64,000 nucleotides of DNA from JABDMD01 sp965203475 (GCA_965203475.1 OZ241890.1:124001-188000); one strand, 5' to 3'; shown: positions 1-8,219, numbered from the stretch's first letter. Numbers and translations: made by a program. The notes: a model not told the origin generated them from the letters alone.

Positions 1-1
1 T

Positions 2-184
2 GGTTTGTTATCTGAAGAAGAATATGATCGTGCTGTGACGGACATCGTTAATTTCTTAGCCTATTTAAGTGAACCTGCACAACTAGTTCGTTATAAAGTG
101 GGCGTGTTTGTTCTAATATTCCTTGTGGTGTTAGGTGTTCTTTCTTATTTCTTAAAGAAAAGTTATTGGAAAGACGTACACTAG
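2..184 (+). CDS. petC: Cytochrome c1, C-terminal end (partial)
   Basis: Only the last 60 codons are in the window, open from base 2 to a TAG stop. The visible part has an acidic helix (LLSEEEYDRAV), the segment FLAYLSEPAQLVRYKVG, one transmembrane helix (about residues 33-50 of the fragment) and a short basic cytoplasmic tail. This is the typical C-terminal membrane anchor of cytochrome c1, the haem subunit of the cytochrome bc1 complex that passes electrons to cytochrome c. The CXXCH haem site lies upstream of the window. Its position just before sspA-sspB matches the common gammaproteobacterial order petABC-sspAB. Identification rests on the tail motif and the context. Confidence 0.85.
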   Translation, partial: GLLSEEEYDRAVTDIVNFLAYLSEPAQLVRYKVGVFVLIFLVVLGVLSYFLKKSYWKDVH

Positions 185-225
185 TTCGTTCGATCCACAA
201 ACTATAATTATAAATCGAAAAATCT

Positions 226-855
226 ATGGCTTTAGTTGCAAACCGTCGATCTGGAATGACTTTGTTTTCAGATCCGCACTGTTCTCAAAGTCATCGTACT
301 CGTATTGTTTTAGCAGAAAAAGATATTACGGTTGAAGTCGTACAAATCGATCCTAATAATAAACCGGAAGACTTATTAGACGTTAATCCGTATAACACTG
401 TTCCAACGCTAATCGATCGTGAACTCGTGTTATATGATGCAAGAGTTATTATGGAATATCTGGATGAGCGTTTCCCCCATCCACCTTTGATGCCAGTAGA
501 TCCTGTATCTCGTTCTAAGTCTCGGCTCGCTTTATTTCATATTGAAAAAGATTGGTATACACCCTTAATAGAATTATGTTCAGGTAATGCTGAAACTGCA
601 GAAGATGCAAAAAAATCTTTGCATGAAAGCATGCTATCAGCCGTTGAGATATTTAAAGTAAAGCCGTATTTCTTAAGTGATGAATTTAGTTTAGTGGATT
701 GCAGTATTGCACCCATTCTATGGCGACTTCCTAGTTTTGGAATCAAACTTGGCGCTTCTGCAAAGCCTATAATGGAATATGCCGAACGAGTTTTTGACCG
801 ACCCTCTTTTAGAAGTAGTCTTTCAGAAGAGGAAGTAGAAATGTGGCCTGGCTAA
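226..855 (+). CDS. sspA: Stringent starvation protein A
   Basis: This 209-residue protein has a glutathione S-transferase fold. The N-terminal thioredoxin-like domain (about residues 10-90) contains LFSDPHCSQSHRTRIVLAEK and the cis-proline segment NTVPTLIDREL. An all-helical C-terminal domain follows. In this family SspA binds RNA polymerase and affects stationary-phase and acid-stress transcription rather than conjugating glutathione. It lies between petC and sspB with a 20-base gap to sspB, so the two are probably co-transcribed. Length is normal for the family. A second in-frame ATG at codon 11 could be the true start, because homologs often begin close to that point. Confidence 0.93.
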   Translation: MALVANRRSGMTLFSDPHCSQSHRTRIVLAEKDITVEVVQIDPNNKPEDLLDVNPYNTVPTLIDRELVLYDARVIMEYLDERFPHPPLMPVDPVSRSKSRLALFHIEKDWYTPLIELCSGNAETAEDAKKSLHESMLSAVEIFKVKPYFLSDEFSLVDCSIAPILWRLPSFGIKLGASAKPIMEYAERVFDRPSFRSSLSEEEVEMWPG

Positions 856-875
856 TTATCAATAAATAAGTTCCT

Positions 876-1253
876 ATGACTTCCAGTCGTCCTTATTTGT
901 TACGAGCAATGTACGAATGGATCGTGGACAATGGGATGACACCTCATATTTTGGTAAGTGCTACGAATGATGTAGTAAAAATTCCGCGCCAATATGAACA
1001 AGATGGAAAAATTGTATTAAATATCAGTCCCACGGCTGTGCACTCATTGGATTTGGGGCTGGAGTCGGTTAGTTTTGATGCACGCTTTGACGGTCAAGCC
1101 ATGAATGTCGATGTGCCCATCGAATATGTGTTAGCCATTTATACACGTGAGAATGGTCAGGGTATGATGTTTACGGATGATGACAAAACACCTCCTTCAC
1201 CTACGGATGATTCTGAAAAATCAAAACACCCACATTTACGCGTGGTTAAATAA
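876..1253 (+). CDS. sspB: ClpXP protease specificity-enhancing factor SspB
   Basis: This 125-residue protein starts with SSRPYLLRAMYEWIVDNG and continues with TPHILVSA, the conserved substrate-binding fold of SspB. SspB tethers ssrA-tagged proteins to the ClpX unfoldase. After about residue 105 comes a flexible acidic linker (TDDDKTPPSPTDDSEK). The protein ends in LRVVK, the ClpX-binding (XB) peptide known from E. coli SspB. Fold, linker and XB tail are therefore all present and the adaptor looks functional. It sits 20 bases after sspA, the usual operon partner. Confidence 0.95.
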   Translation: MTSSRPYLLRAMYEWIVDNGMTPHILVSATNDVVKIPRQYEQDGKIVLNISPTAVHSLDLGLESVSFDARFDGQAMNVDVPIEYVLAIYTRENGQGMMFTDDDKTPPSPTDDSEKSKHPHLRVVK

Positions 1254-1262
1254 TTTTTAATT

Positions 1263-1769
1263 ATGATTAAGGTATTACAAGGTGATATTACAACCCTTGA
1301 ACTAGATGCCATTGTTAATGCTGCCAATAACAGCCTATTGGGAGGCGGGGGTGTCGACGGTGCGATCCATCGTGCTGCAGGCCCAGAATTATTGGAATTC
1401 AATAAAACCTTGGGCGGATGTGAAACGGGGGATGCGAAACTTTCTCCTGGTTTTGATCTTCCCGCCAAATATATCATTCATACGGTAGGTCCGGTTTGGC
1501 AAGATGGAGCTTTTAACGAAGCTGATTTGTTGCGTAGCTGCTACCAAAAAAGTTTTGAGTTAGCACTTCAACATAACTTAAATACGATTGCCTTTCCTGC
1601 AATTAGTACCGGTGTATACGGCTATCCAAAAAAACAAGCTGCGGTCATTGCTACAAATTCAATGCGCGAGTATGAAATTAAATTTGACACAATCGTTGCT
1701 TGTTGTTTTAGTGAAGTTGACGTTGAATTGTATAAACAGTTGCTTGGTAACAATATCCAAGCTGCGTAG
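1263..1769 (+). CDS. Macrodomain O-acetyl-ADP-ribose deacetylase (YmdB/MacroD type)
   Basis: The 168 residues form one macrodomain. Visible motifs are GDIT near residue 7, the adenine/ribose-binding AIVNAANNSLLGGGGVDGAIH (about 17-37), the middle segment YIIHTVGPVW, and the phosphate loop AFPAISTGVYGYP (about 112-124). This is the MacroD/YmdB subgroup, which hydrolyses O-acetyl-ADP-ribose and can remove ADP-ribose from acidic residues. The gene starts 9 bases after sspB on the same strand and may be read through from sspAB. It converges on the next gene with only 6 bases between the stops. The natural substrate cannot be told from sequence. Confidence 0.92.
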   Translation: MIKVLQGDITTLELDAIVNAANNSLLGGGGVDGAIHRAAGPELLEFNKTLGGCETGDAKLSPGFDLPAKYIIHTVGPVWQDGAFNEADLLRSCYQKSFELALQHNLNTIAFPAISTGVYGYPKKQAAVIATNSMREYEIKFDTIVACCFSEVDVELYKQLLGNNIQAA

Positions 1770-1775
1770 AGCCGT

Positions 1776-2261
1776 TTAGATGGTATCTTGCTTCATGTGT
1801 TGAGCAAGTAATGTTTTAATTGCCATGGGGTAATCATCTTCTTCTTGCGTTACATCTGACCATCCCCATTCAATGTACTGATCATAGGCCTGATCTTCGT
1901 AAATATTTTCTACACGAGTAGGCACTTTCATTTCATTTTCTTGGTTATCTTCGTTTCGGTCAGCAAATCCAAATAAAACAGGAGAAATGTGATTTTCTGA
2001 TTCTGTATAAATTAAAATGATATAAGCAAATTCCACATCTTTACGATATAGAATTTTGTAATCTGTCATTTCTAGATTTTCTGAAACAACATTTTGTTCT
2101 TCAACTTTTTCTTCTGTTTCTTCGGGTTCAAATTGTTTAAAAAACTGATCAAACTCAGCAGTACGTAAATTAGTTTCATCTATGTCCAGACCATCATTAT
2201 TTTTACTACTACCAAACGATTGGTTTTGAGCAGCAGATTGCTGGTTATTTTTGCTTCCCAT
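1776..2261 (-). CDS. Acidic protein of unknown function
   Basis: I do not recognise this 161-residue protein. Residues 1-30 are rich in N, Q, S and G and look disordered. Residues 30-65 are strongly acidic (FEPEETEEKVEEQNVV). From about 65 to 161 there is a plausible small folded domain with alternating hydrophobic strands (YKILYRK, FAYIILIYTES, SPVLFGFADR) and a C-terminal helix (AIKTLLAQHMK). There is no signal peptide, membrane helix or cysteine motif. It is transcribed alone toward the macrodomain gene, and a promoter-like pair lies upstream at 2316-2343. The coding frame is well supported because it fills the gap between two solid genes and has its own promoter. Confidence 0.7.
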   Translation of the reverse strand: MGSKNNQQSAAQNQSFGSSKNNDGLDIDETNLRTAEFDQFFKQFEPEETEEKVEEQNVVSENLEMTDYKILYRKDVEFAYIILIYTESENHISPVLFGFADRNEDNQENEMKVPTRVENIYEDQAYDQYIEWGWSDVTQEEDDYPMAIKTLLAQHMKQDTI

Positions 2262-2315
2262 TTTTATTTAGGCCCCAATGAGCTTCCCTTAGTAGAAAGT
2301 TAACCATACCAGCGA

Positions 2316-2343
2316 GTTATATGCTTGAAATGGCAGTTGTCAG
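2316..2343 (-). promoter_or_regulatory. Putative sigma70 promoter for the acidic unknown gene
   Basis: Read on the minus strand, CTGACA (five of six matches to the -35 box) is followed by 16 bases and TATAAC (five of six matches to the -10 box). It lies about 55 bases upstream of the ATG at 2261 and points toward that gene. It is the best pair in the roughly 200-base gap. No other structure was seen there. Confidence 0.5.
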
Positions 2344-2462
2344 ATCAATAATCCCGTTTAACCAGGAATCTTGCTAAAAATCGCATATGGAGTGCTTGTT
2401 GATAGGGCTGATTCCGTTCGCTAGGAAGTAAGAAATCTATCTCCATTGAATGGATTTTATTA

Positions 2463-3848
2463 TTACCCGGCAGGTATGGATTTACCCGGGTTTAAAATAG
2501 AATTTGGGTCAAATTGTTGTTTAATTTTTCGCATGATTTCAAGTGTAGCAGCATCAATTTCTTTGGCCACAAAATCACGTTTTAGCATACCGATTCCATG
2601 TTCTCCCGAAAGTGTACCTCCAAGTTTTAATACGACTTCAAAGATTTCATTCAGACAGTTATTAGCTGCTTCATTTTGTTTTGTATTGTTTGCATCGAAT
2701 AGAATGTTGACATGCAGGTTACCATTTCCTGCATGCCCAAAATTAAAAATCGAAACATTGTATTTCTTGCTCAATGTTTCCAAGGTTTCTAATAGGCTGG
2801 GAAGCTTACTTACAGGAACGACAACATCCTCGTTAATTTTATTTGGTGCGAAACTTCTCAAAGCAGGCGACAAAGCTTTGCGAGCACTCCAAAGTTGCTG
2901 TTTTTGCTCCAATGTCTTTGCCTGTTGAATTTCTATACATCCAGTGTTTTTAGCTGCATCGCGTACGGCATTTGTATTTGCCGTTATATTCTTTTTTAGT
3001 CCGTCTACTTCGATTAATAACATTGCATTAGCATTCTCAGGGAATTCTTGCGATGAGTGTTGTTGAATTAATCGCAGCGATCCCTGGTCAACAAATTCCA
3101 AGGCATAAGGTAAATTATTTTGGCTTAGTATAGTAACTACACCTTCAATAGCTGCTGTTGCTGAATTATAAATCGCACGAATGGTAGAGATTTCTTCTGG
3201 TGTTGGGCTAAGTTTTAACCTTGCTTCTGTAATGATTGCGAGTGTGCCTTCGCTACCAATTAGTAAACGGGTTAAGTCAAGACCCACCACTCCTTTTGTA
3301 GTGGCGCTACCGCTGTGAATTGTATCGCCAATTCCAGTAACCGCTTTTACACTTAATGTGTTTTCTCGACAGGTGCCATATTTAATAGCGCGAGGACCTG
3401 CAGCATTGCATGCTAAATTTCCGCCAATGCTACAAAAATCCGCGCTGCTAGGATCAGGAGGCCAAAATAAATTTTTCCTCTTCACAAAATTTTGAACGGC
3501 TGAATTTAAAACACCTGTTTGTACACAGATATTTCGATTTTGATCATCAAATTCTAAAATTTGGTTTAATCGTTCCGTTGATAATACAAGTCCTCCTTGT
3601 AGAGGGACTGCAGCACCTGTAGTTCCAGTGCCTCTGCCGCGTGTTGTAATAGGAATTGTGTTTTGATTGCAAAGTTTTACAGCATGTACGATTTGCTCAT
3701 GTGAAGATGGTAGTAGGACAGCTTCCGGGCAGGCGTGTTGTTTACTATTATCATATCCGTAAGCCCAGCATTCACCTGAATCGATAAGTACAGCATCCCT
3801 ACCGCATGTGTCTTGAAGACTTTTTATTATATGAGAACTAATTGCCAT
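2463..3848 (-). CDS. FAD-linked oxidase, GlcD / D-lactate dehydrogenase family
   Basis: The 461 residues follow the two-domain plan of the family. The N-terminal PCMH-type FAD-binding domain (about 1-220) contains TRGRGTGTTGAAVP, PPDPSS, IGGNLACNAAGPRA and GSEGTLAIITEARL. The C-terminal FAD-oxidase domain contains NFGHAGNGNLHVNI and GTLSGEHGIGMLKR, which carry the conserved histidines and glutamate of D-2-hydroxyacid dehydrogenases. These enzymes oxidise glycolate, D-lactate or related acids and pass electrons to the respiratory chain. The exact substrate is not determined: no glcE or glcF lies next to it, so a single-subunit D-lactate or D-2-hydroxyglutarate type enzyme is most likely. It begins 17 bases beyond the end of diaA, so it may be last in the lpoA-yraN-diaA unit. 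Confidence 0.9.
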   Translation of the reverse strand: MAISSHIIKSLQDTCGRDAVLIDSGECWAYGYDNSKQHACPEAVLLPSSHEQIVHAVKLCNQNTIPITTRGRGTGTTGAAVPLQGGLVLSTERLNQILEFDDQNRNICVQTGVLNSAVQNFVKRKNLFWPPDPSSADFCSIGGNLACNAAGPRAIKYGTCRENTLSVKAVTGIGDTIHSGSATTKGVVGLDLTRLLIGSEGTLAIITEARLKLSPTPEEISTIRAIYNSATAAIEGVVTILSQNNLPYALEFVDQGSLRLIQQHSSQEFPENANAMLLIEVDGLKKNITANTNAVRDAAKNTGCIEIQQAKTLEQKQQLWSARKALSPALRSFAPNKINEDVVVPVSKLPSLLETLETLSKKYNVSIFNFGHAGNGNLHVNILFDANNTKQNEAANNCLNEIFEVVLKLGGTLSGEHGIGMLKRDFVAKEIDAATLEIMRKIKQQFDPNSILNPGKSIPAG

Positions 3849-3865
3849 CCTTAAGAGCTAAGGAC

Positions 3866-4453
3866 CTAGCTTTTAACAAAATTTTGATCAATTAAATCAC
3901 AAATACAGTGTAGTGTAAGTAAATGTATTTCTTGAATTCGTGCAGTGGAATGGCTGGGTATGCGAATTTCTACGTCGTTTTCACTTAACATTGGGGCCAG
4001 ACTCCCTCCATCTTTTCCATTTAATGCAACTACATGCATATATTGTTTTTGAGCTGCAGTGACTGCACTCAATATATTAGGCGAATTTCCACTGGTAGTG
4101 ATTGCCAGTAAAATATCGTTGTTGTTTCCTAATGCTATTATCTGTTTGGAAAAAATCTGATCATAGTTGAAATCATTCGCTATGGAAGTGAGTGTAGAGC
4201 TGTCAGTGGTTAATGCAATTGCAGGTAATCCTGCTCGTTCTTTTTCAAATCGATTCAGTAATTCTGAGGAAAAGTGTTGTGCATCAGCCGCTGAACCTCC
4301 ATTACCACAACTTAAAATTTTGCCGTTATTGTGTAATGCATGAATGATTAAATCAGCAGCTGCAGCAATTTTGGATGTTAATACATCCATAGAAGCTTGT
4401 TTAGTCTCTATACTTTCGTTAAAAATTTGTGTAATTCTATCGCTGTTGTTCAT
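3866..4453 (-). CDS. diaA: SIS-domain protein: DnaA initiator-associating DiaA / GmhA family
   Basis: The 195 residues form one SIS domain with GKILSCGNGGSAADAQHFSSE (split across about 44-64), LPAIALTTDSS and ITTSGNSPNIL. The C-terminal part, DVEIRIPSHSTARIQEIH, is very close to DiaA, the tetrameric DnaA-binding protein that promotes timely initiation at oriC. The order lpoA-yraN-diaA is the classical one. The paralogue GmhA (sedoheptulose 7-phosphate isomerase) shares the fold. This protein keeps an acidic residue in SSELLNR and the histidine of QEIHLL, positions at which GmhA has catalytic residues, so an isomerase role is not excluded. Context favours DiaA. Confidence 0.85.
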   Translation of the reverse strand: MNNSDRITQIFNESIETKQASMDVLTSKIAAAADLIIHALHNNGKILSCGNGGSAADAQHFSSELLNRFEKERAGLPAIALTTDSSTLTSIANDFNYDQIFSKQIIALGNNNDILLAITTSGNSPNILSAVTAAQKQYMHVVALNGKDGGSLAPMLSENDVEIRIPSHSTARIQEIHLLTLHCICDLIDQNFVKS

Positions 4454-4467
4454 TTTGATTTGCTGAA

Positions 4468-4815
4468 TTAAAAGGCACTAAATGCATCACTAATCCAATT
4501 AGCTTTATAACTTGCATCTAGTCCGATGAGATCAAATCGCATTGGGCGATCTATATTATGATGAGTGATATAATGTTTTGCAGTTGACACGATCTTTCTT
4601 ACTTTTGCTTTATCGATACTTTCAATAGCTGAGCCATAGTCATCGTTCTTTCTATATCGTACTTCAACAAATACTAATATTTCATTATCTTGCATGATTA
4701 AATCAATTTCACCACTACGGCAATGATAATTTTTTTCAATTAGCTTTAATCCATGTTGTTCTAAATACTGGCATGCTTTATCTTCTGCCAATTTTCCTTG
4801 AGTAGAAGATTTCAC
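4468..4815 (-). CDS. yraN: YraN family (UPF0102) endonuclease-like protein
   Basis: This 115-residue protein has the restriction-endonuclease-like core of UPF0102: GKLAEDKACQYLEQHG at the N-terminus, GEIDLIMQD with the catalytic-type acidic residues, and LVFVEVRYRK, which completes the D-(E/D)-x-K-like pattern. RFDLIGLD follows near the C-terminus. The cellular role of YraN is still not established. It lies between lpoA (3 bases after its end) and diaA (14 bases before), the standard position, and is almost certainly in one operon with them. Confidence 0.92.
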   Translation of the reverse strand: MKSSTQGKLAEDKACQYLEQHGLKLIEKNYHCRSGEIDLIMQDNEILVFVEVRYRKNDDYGSAIESIDKAKVRKIVSTAKHYITHHNIDRPMRFDLIGLDASYKANWISDAFSAF

Positions 4816-4818
4816 GAA

Positions 4819-6717
4819 TTATTGATTATTTGCTTGCGCAGGTAGAGTTACAAATGTTTCTATTATTTGTGGACGGCCTTTAACAAATTTTGCCCAGATT
4901 AATTCGCGGTAGATTCTATTTTGAGAACCCACACTTAGTTTTCCTGTAGTGCCATCGTAGCGTTCAAATTCATTGGTAGCGAGCCTTTGTAAATGAGGAA
5001 TAATTAAATATGCATCTATTCCCAACGCTGCCAAACGAGGTAATAGAGAAGAACCTTCAGAACTATTCAGGTCTACAGAATCTCTTAGTAGTTCTAAGAA
5101 AGGTTCGTTGGATAGTAGCCATGGCATGTCACAATAGGTAATTCCATTGATATCTTGATCCGCTGAAATATTTTCATTTCCAGAAAAAATGTGTGATGTG
5201 GAATATACGGGTAAATCGGTAGCGTAATGGAAACTTAGTTGTGGTCTAAGTAATCGAGCTTGTTGAGGTGATGCCGCAATAAAAATAAAGTCAACATCTT
5301 GTCGTCGTCTAGGCACAAATTCCACATTCTTTTGAATGACGGCCCGTACATTTTTGTAACGCTGTTCGCTCCTATTAAGTTGCAGTAGGTTTTTTATGGC
5401 CACAGAATAATCTGAATTCTCAACAAAATAACGTTCTGACTGTAATACACTACCTCCCAATTCTCCAAAACGTTCAGTAAATGCATTTAATAATCGGGTG
5501 CCCCACTCACCTTCTGGAACCAGCACTAAGGCTGTTTTAAAATTGTCTAAAGAGGCACGTTCAGCGACTTGACGCGCTTCATCTTCGGGTAACAGTCCGA
5601 ACTGAAATAAATTTTGTGTACCAGCCAATGTGCTACTTGCGTAGTTCAGCGATAGTGTTGGTACAGTAGCTTCTTCTTGGTTTACTAATATGCTTACTGC
5701 TTGTTTTGGGAAGGGCCCAATCACAAAATCTGCACCTTCGTTTACTGCACGACGGTAATAACTTATCGCTGCAATAGGGTCATCTCCTGTGTCATATACA
5801 ACTAATTCAGGGGGCGGACTAAATTCTTGGTCAAATTCTCTTGCTGTAGTAATACCCGCATATACAGCTTCAGCAACTTTGCGATATCGGCCAGATAGAG
5901 GTAATAGCACCGCTATTTTGTTGGGAGCAATCTGAATATTTGCATAGTTTTCCGTCATAGAATTTATGATGGATTCTGGAACACTGTGGTTTGGGTGATT
6001 CATGCGCCATTGATGAATCTCATTTTGTAATGCAGATAAATTTTGTTGGGGTTGTTTTTGAATTGAAGCCAGGGCAATCCAGGCTGTGAAATCACTATTT
6101 GGGTTGTTTGCACTCCAATCACTAAGTTGTTGTGGGGTTGTGTTTTGTAAGGTTTGCCAAATAAGCTGGTTATTTTTTTCTAGTTGTTCAGGTTTAGATA
6201 AGTAAGAGTTTAAGGCAAGCCTTGTTTCAATGGACTCTCGATTGTAGCCACTCGCTTTCAATGCTTTGGCACGAACTGCCAATACATGTGGTTTATATTT
6301 TTGGGAGATGTCGACCAGCATGCTGGGTGCTGCATCAAGTGCTTTTTGGGGTTGTCCATTTAATAACGCTAATTCTGCTGTCGCTACTCGTTTGCGAACC
6401 AATAAATCTTCATTCAGATCATTTTCATCAATTGCATTTAAATATTGTTGAGCTTGTGATTTTGTGTTTGGTCTCAAGACTGCTTCTGCTGCTCTGATTT
6501 GTAACGCTTCTTTTTGCGGAGAAGGTTTGGATTCTGCTAAAGTCCAAAATATATTAGCGGCTTCCTGGTAATTCCCCGCCTCTATTAAATTCTCAGCTTT
6601 ACGAATTTCTGCCTGAGAGGGATCAAACAACTCTTTGCCGGTTCTAGATAAATTTGTACAACTGGAAATAGCACACGACAGCACAATAATGATTAGAATG
6701 TATATAGTTTGTTTCAC
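4819..6717 (-). CDS. lpoA: Penicillin-binding protein activator LpoA (outer-membrane lipoprotein)
   Basis: The 632-residue protein begins with a lipoprotein signal (hydrophobic residues 5-19) ending in a lipobox with Cys20 as the likely lipidation site. The N-terminal half (about 30-255) is a TPR-like helical domain. The C-terminal half from about 265 (NKIAVLLPLSGRYRKVAEAV) is a periplasmic-binding-protein fold with VVYDTGDDP, GADFVIGPFPK and DFIFIAASPQQARLLRP. This is the LpoA architecture; LpoA spans the periplasm to stimulate PBP1A transpeptidase activity. It is transcribed away from rsmI and heads lpoA-yraN-diaA. In older annotations the family appears as a LppC or ABC-type substrate-binding lipoprotein. 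Confidence 0.92.
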   Translation of the reverse strand: MKQTIYILIIIVLSCAISSCTNLSRTGKELFDPSQAEIRKAENLIEAGNYQEAANIFWTLAESKPSPQKEALQIRAAEAVLRPNTKSQAQQYLNAIDENDLNEDLLVRKRVATAELALLNGQPQKALDAAPSMLVDISQKYKPHVLAVRAKALKASGYNRESIETRLALNSYLSKPEQLEKNNQLIWQTLQNTTPQQLSDWSANNPNSDFTAWIALASIQKQPQQNLSALQNEIHQWRMNHPNHSVPESIINSMTENYANIQIAPNKIAVLLPLSGRYRKVAEAVYAGITTAREFDQEFSPPPELVVYDTGDDPIAAISYYRRAVNEGADFVIGPFPKQAVSILVNQEEATVPTLSLNYASSTLAGTQNLFQFGLLPEDEARQVAERASLDNFKTALVLVPEGEWGTRLLNAFTERFGELGGSVLQSERYFVENSDYSVAIKNLLQLNRSEQRYKNVRAVIQKNVEFVPRRRQDVDFIFIAASPQQARLLRPQLSFHYATDLPVYSTSHIFSGNENISADQDINGITYCDMPWLLSNEPFLELLRDSVDLNSSEGSSLLPRLAALGIDAYLIIPHLQRLATNEFERYDGTTGKLSVGSQNRIYRELIWAKFVKGRPQIIETFVTLPAQANNQ

Positions 6718-6746
6718 ATTTATAAATTTTAATATTGAATTAAGTG

Positions 6747-7598
6747 ATGAGTGAGTCCGGTACTTTATTTGTTATTGCAACGCCAATTGGAAATCTTGGA
6801 GATATCTCACACCGCGCTTTAGATACACTGCAAAGAGTTAATATTGTATACGCAGAAGATACTCGTGTTACTAATAAATTATTAGAACATTATGGTATCC
6901 AAGCCAATCTACAGTCGCTACATGATTTTAATGAATCTAAAAGGATATCTACCATCTTAAGCAAATTATATAGCGGAATGGATATTGGGCTCGTGTCTGA
7001 TGCGGGTACGCCTCTCATTAGTGATCCAGGATACAAATTAATAACGGCGGCAAGGCAAGAAGGTATACAAGTGAGATCAGTTCCAGGCCCAAGTGCTGTT
7101 GTAGCAGCTATTTCAATTGCCGGCATTGCCTGCGATCGATTTACATTTGAAGGATTTATCCCTAAATCAGCATCAGACCAAGAAAACCTATTCAAACAAT
7201 TGCGATATGAAGAACGGACACAAGCGTTTTATGACTCACCCAAAAGAATACTAAGCTCGATTGAGACTATGCAACGTTTCTATGGAAATATGCGAAAAGC
7301 AAGCCTATTAAGGGAAATCAGCAAACAATATGAGGAACATGTATGTGGAACGCTTGGCGAAATTCATCAGCAACTTTTGAATAAAAAGGAAGAGATTAAA
7401 GGTGAAATTGTATTAGTTGTTGAAGGTAATACCGACACTGAGAAATCTGAGCATACGGATAGAGCAGCATTGTTACTGGAAGAGTTAGAACAGCATATAT
7501 CACATAGAGATGCGGTTCAGCTGGTGGCAAAACATATGGGGGTCGCACGTAATAAGCTCTATTCCATCGGTATAGATAAGAAGAATGAAAAATCCTAA
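6747..7598 (+). CDS. rsmI: 16S rRNA (cytidine-1402-2'-O)-methyltransferase
   Basis: The 283-residue protein has the tetrapyrrole-methylase fold of RsmI: GTLFVIATPIGNLGDIS at the N-terminus, VYAEDTRVT, LVSDAGTPLISDPGYKL, and VPGPSAVVAAISIAG. It methylates the ribose of C1402 in the 16S rRNA P-site region with S-adenosylmethionine. The frame opens with GTG at 6744 directly followed by ATG at 6747; I chose the ATG. It is divergent from lpoA with about 29 bases between them and is followed at once by rnpB, the usual gammaproteobacterial order. Confidence 0.95.
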   Translation: MSESGTLFVIATPIGNLGDISHRALDTLQRVNIVYAEDTRVTNKLLEHYGIQANLQSLHDFNESKRISTILSKLYSGMDIGLVSDAGTPLISDPGYKLITAARQEGIQVRSVPGPSAVVAAISIAGIACDRFTFEGFIPKSASDQENLFKQLRYEERTQAFYDSPKRILSSIETMQRFYGNMRKASLLREISKQYEEHVCGTLGEIHQQLLNKKEEIKGEIVLVVEGNTDTEKSEHTDRAALLLEELEQHISHRDAVQLVAKHMGVARNKLYSIGIDKKNEKS

Positions 7599-7621
7599 AC
7601 CACATTATGCTAAGGTTCGCT

Positions 7622-7977
7622 AAGAGTCGGCTAAGCAGTCGCTGTCTTATAAATATATAAGATAGAGGAAAGTCCGGGCTCTTAGGGCAGGGTGCCAGGT
7701 AACACCTGGAGAATGTGAATTCATGGAAAGTGCAGCAGAAAGTATACCGCCTCAGTAATGAGGTAAGGGTGAAATGGTGTGGTAAGAGCGCACCGCACAA
7801 TTGGCAACAATTGTGGCATGGCAAACCCCACTTAGAGCAAGACCAAGTAGAGGGACTGGATATATTCCAACGTATGGCCCGTACGGTTCCTGGGTAGGTC
7901 GCATGAGATTCGTGGCGACACGTTTCCTAGATGAATGACTGTTCACGACAGAACCCGGCTTATCGGCCGACTCCTTG
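7622..7977 (+). ncRNA. rnpB: RNase P RNA (bacterial type A)
   Basis: The catalytic RNA of RNase P is recognised by its conserved blocks: GAGGAAAGTCCGGGCT near 7666, the AGAATGTGAATTCATGG-type region, and ACAGAACCCGGCTTATCGG near 7948. The ends pair to form P1: GAGTCGG at 7624-7630 with CCGACTC at 7967-7973. The length of about 355 bases is normal. It sits between rsmI and mraZ, as in many gammaproteobacteria. No clear Rho-independent terminator was found after it. The short frames that cross it on both strands are not genes. Confidence 0.97.
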
Positions 7978-8144
7978 ATTTAATGGCTTTCCCAGCTAAT
8001 TTGTTAATCTAAAGTCTCATATTTTTTCATTAAACCCTCAAATATACGTAAGTTCTTAGGAAATTACCCTTCTTTTTGAACGGGTATAGCGCAGTTAACT
8101 ATCTGTCTTATAAGAAATTTTTTTACCTTTTCGAGGGTTTTTAC

Positions 8145-8173
8145 TTGCAATCTTGGAAGCCCATTTCTATAGT
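8145..8173 (+). promoter_or_regulatory. Sigma70 promoter of the mra/dcw operon
   Basis: TTGCAA at 8145-8150 and TATAGT at 8168-8173 are separated by exactly 17 bases, giving four and five matches to the -35 and -10 consensus. It lies 57 bases before the mraZ start and its -10 element runs into the MraZ repeats. It is the equivalent of Pmra in E. coli. The 167 bases between rnpB and this promoter hold nothing else I can support. Confidence 0.7.
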
Positions 8174-8200
8174 GTTAAAAAGTGGGAAAAAGTGGGAAAC
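8171..8200 (+). promoter_or_regulatory. MraZ-box operator: three 10-base direct repeats
   Basis: Three consecutive 10-mers follow the -10 box: AGTGTTAAAA, AGTGGGAAAA and AGTGGGAAAC. Repeats two and three carry the TGGGA core at 10-base spacing that MraZ binds in E. coli and Mycoplasma; the first is degenerate (TGTTA). Placement just downstream of the -10 is what autorepression by MraZ requires. Family knowledge gives the role; the repeats are read directly. Confidence 0.8.
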
Positions 8201-8219
8201 CATGGAGAATTATTCCATG
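8201..8219 (+). repeat. Inverted repeat in the mraZ leader
   Basis: CATGGA at 8201-8206 and TCCATG at 8214-8219 are perfect inverted arms around a 7-base loop. The left arm contains the only purine-rich (GGAG) stretch upstream of mraZ, 22 bases before its ATG. The hairpin could affect mraZ translation, or it could be fortuitous. Confidence 0.4.

Noticed and set aside
2446..2928. A 160-codon + strand frame over the end of the FAD oxidase gene
   Set aside because: Antisense to a clear GlcD-family C-terminal domain; the Cys/Phe/Ser-rich translation matches no family.
7396..7946. Open frames on both strands across 7.4-7.95 kb
   Set aside because: They lie over the conserved RNase P RNA and the end of rsmI and have no protein-like features.
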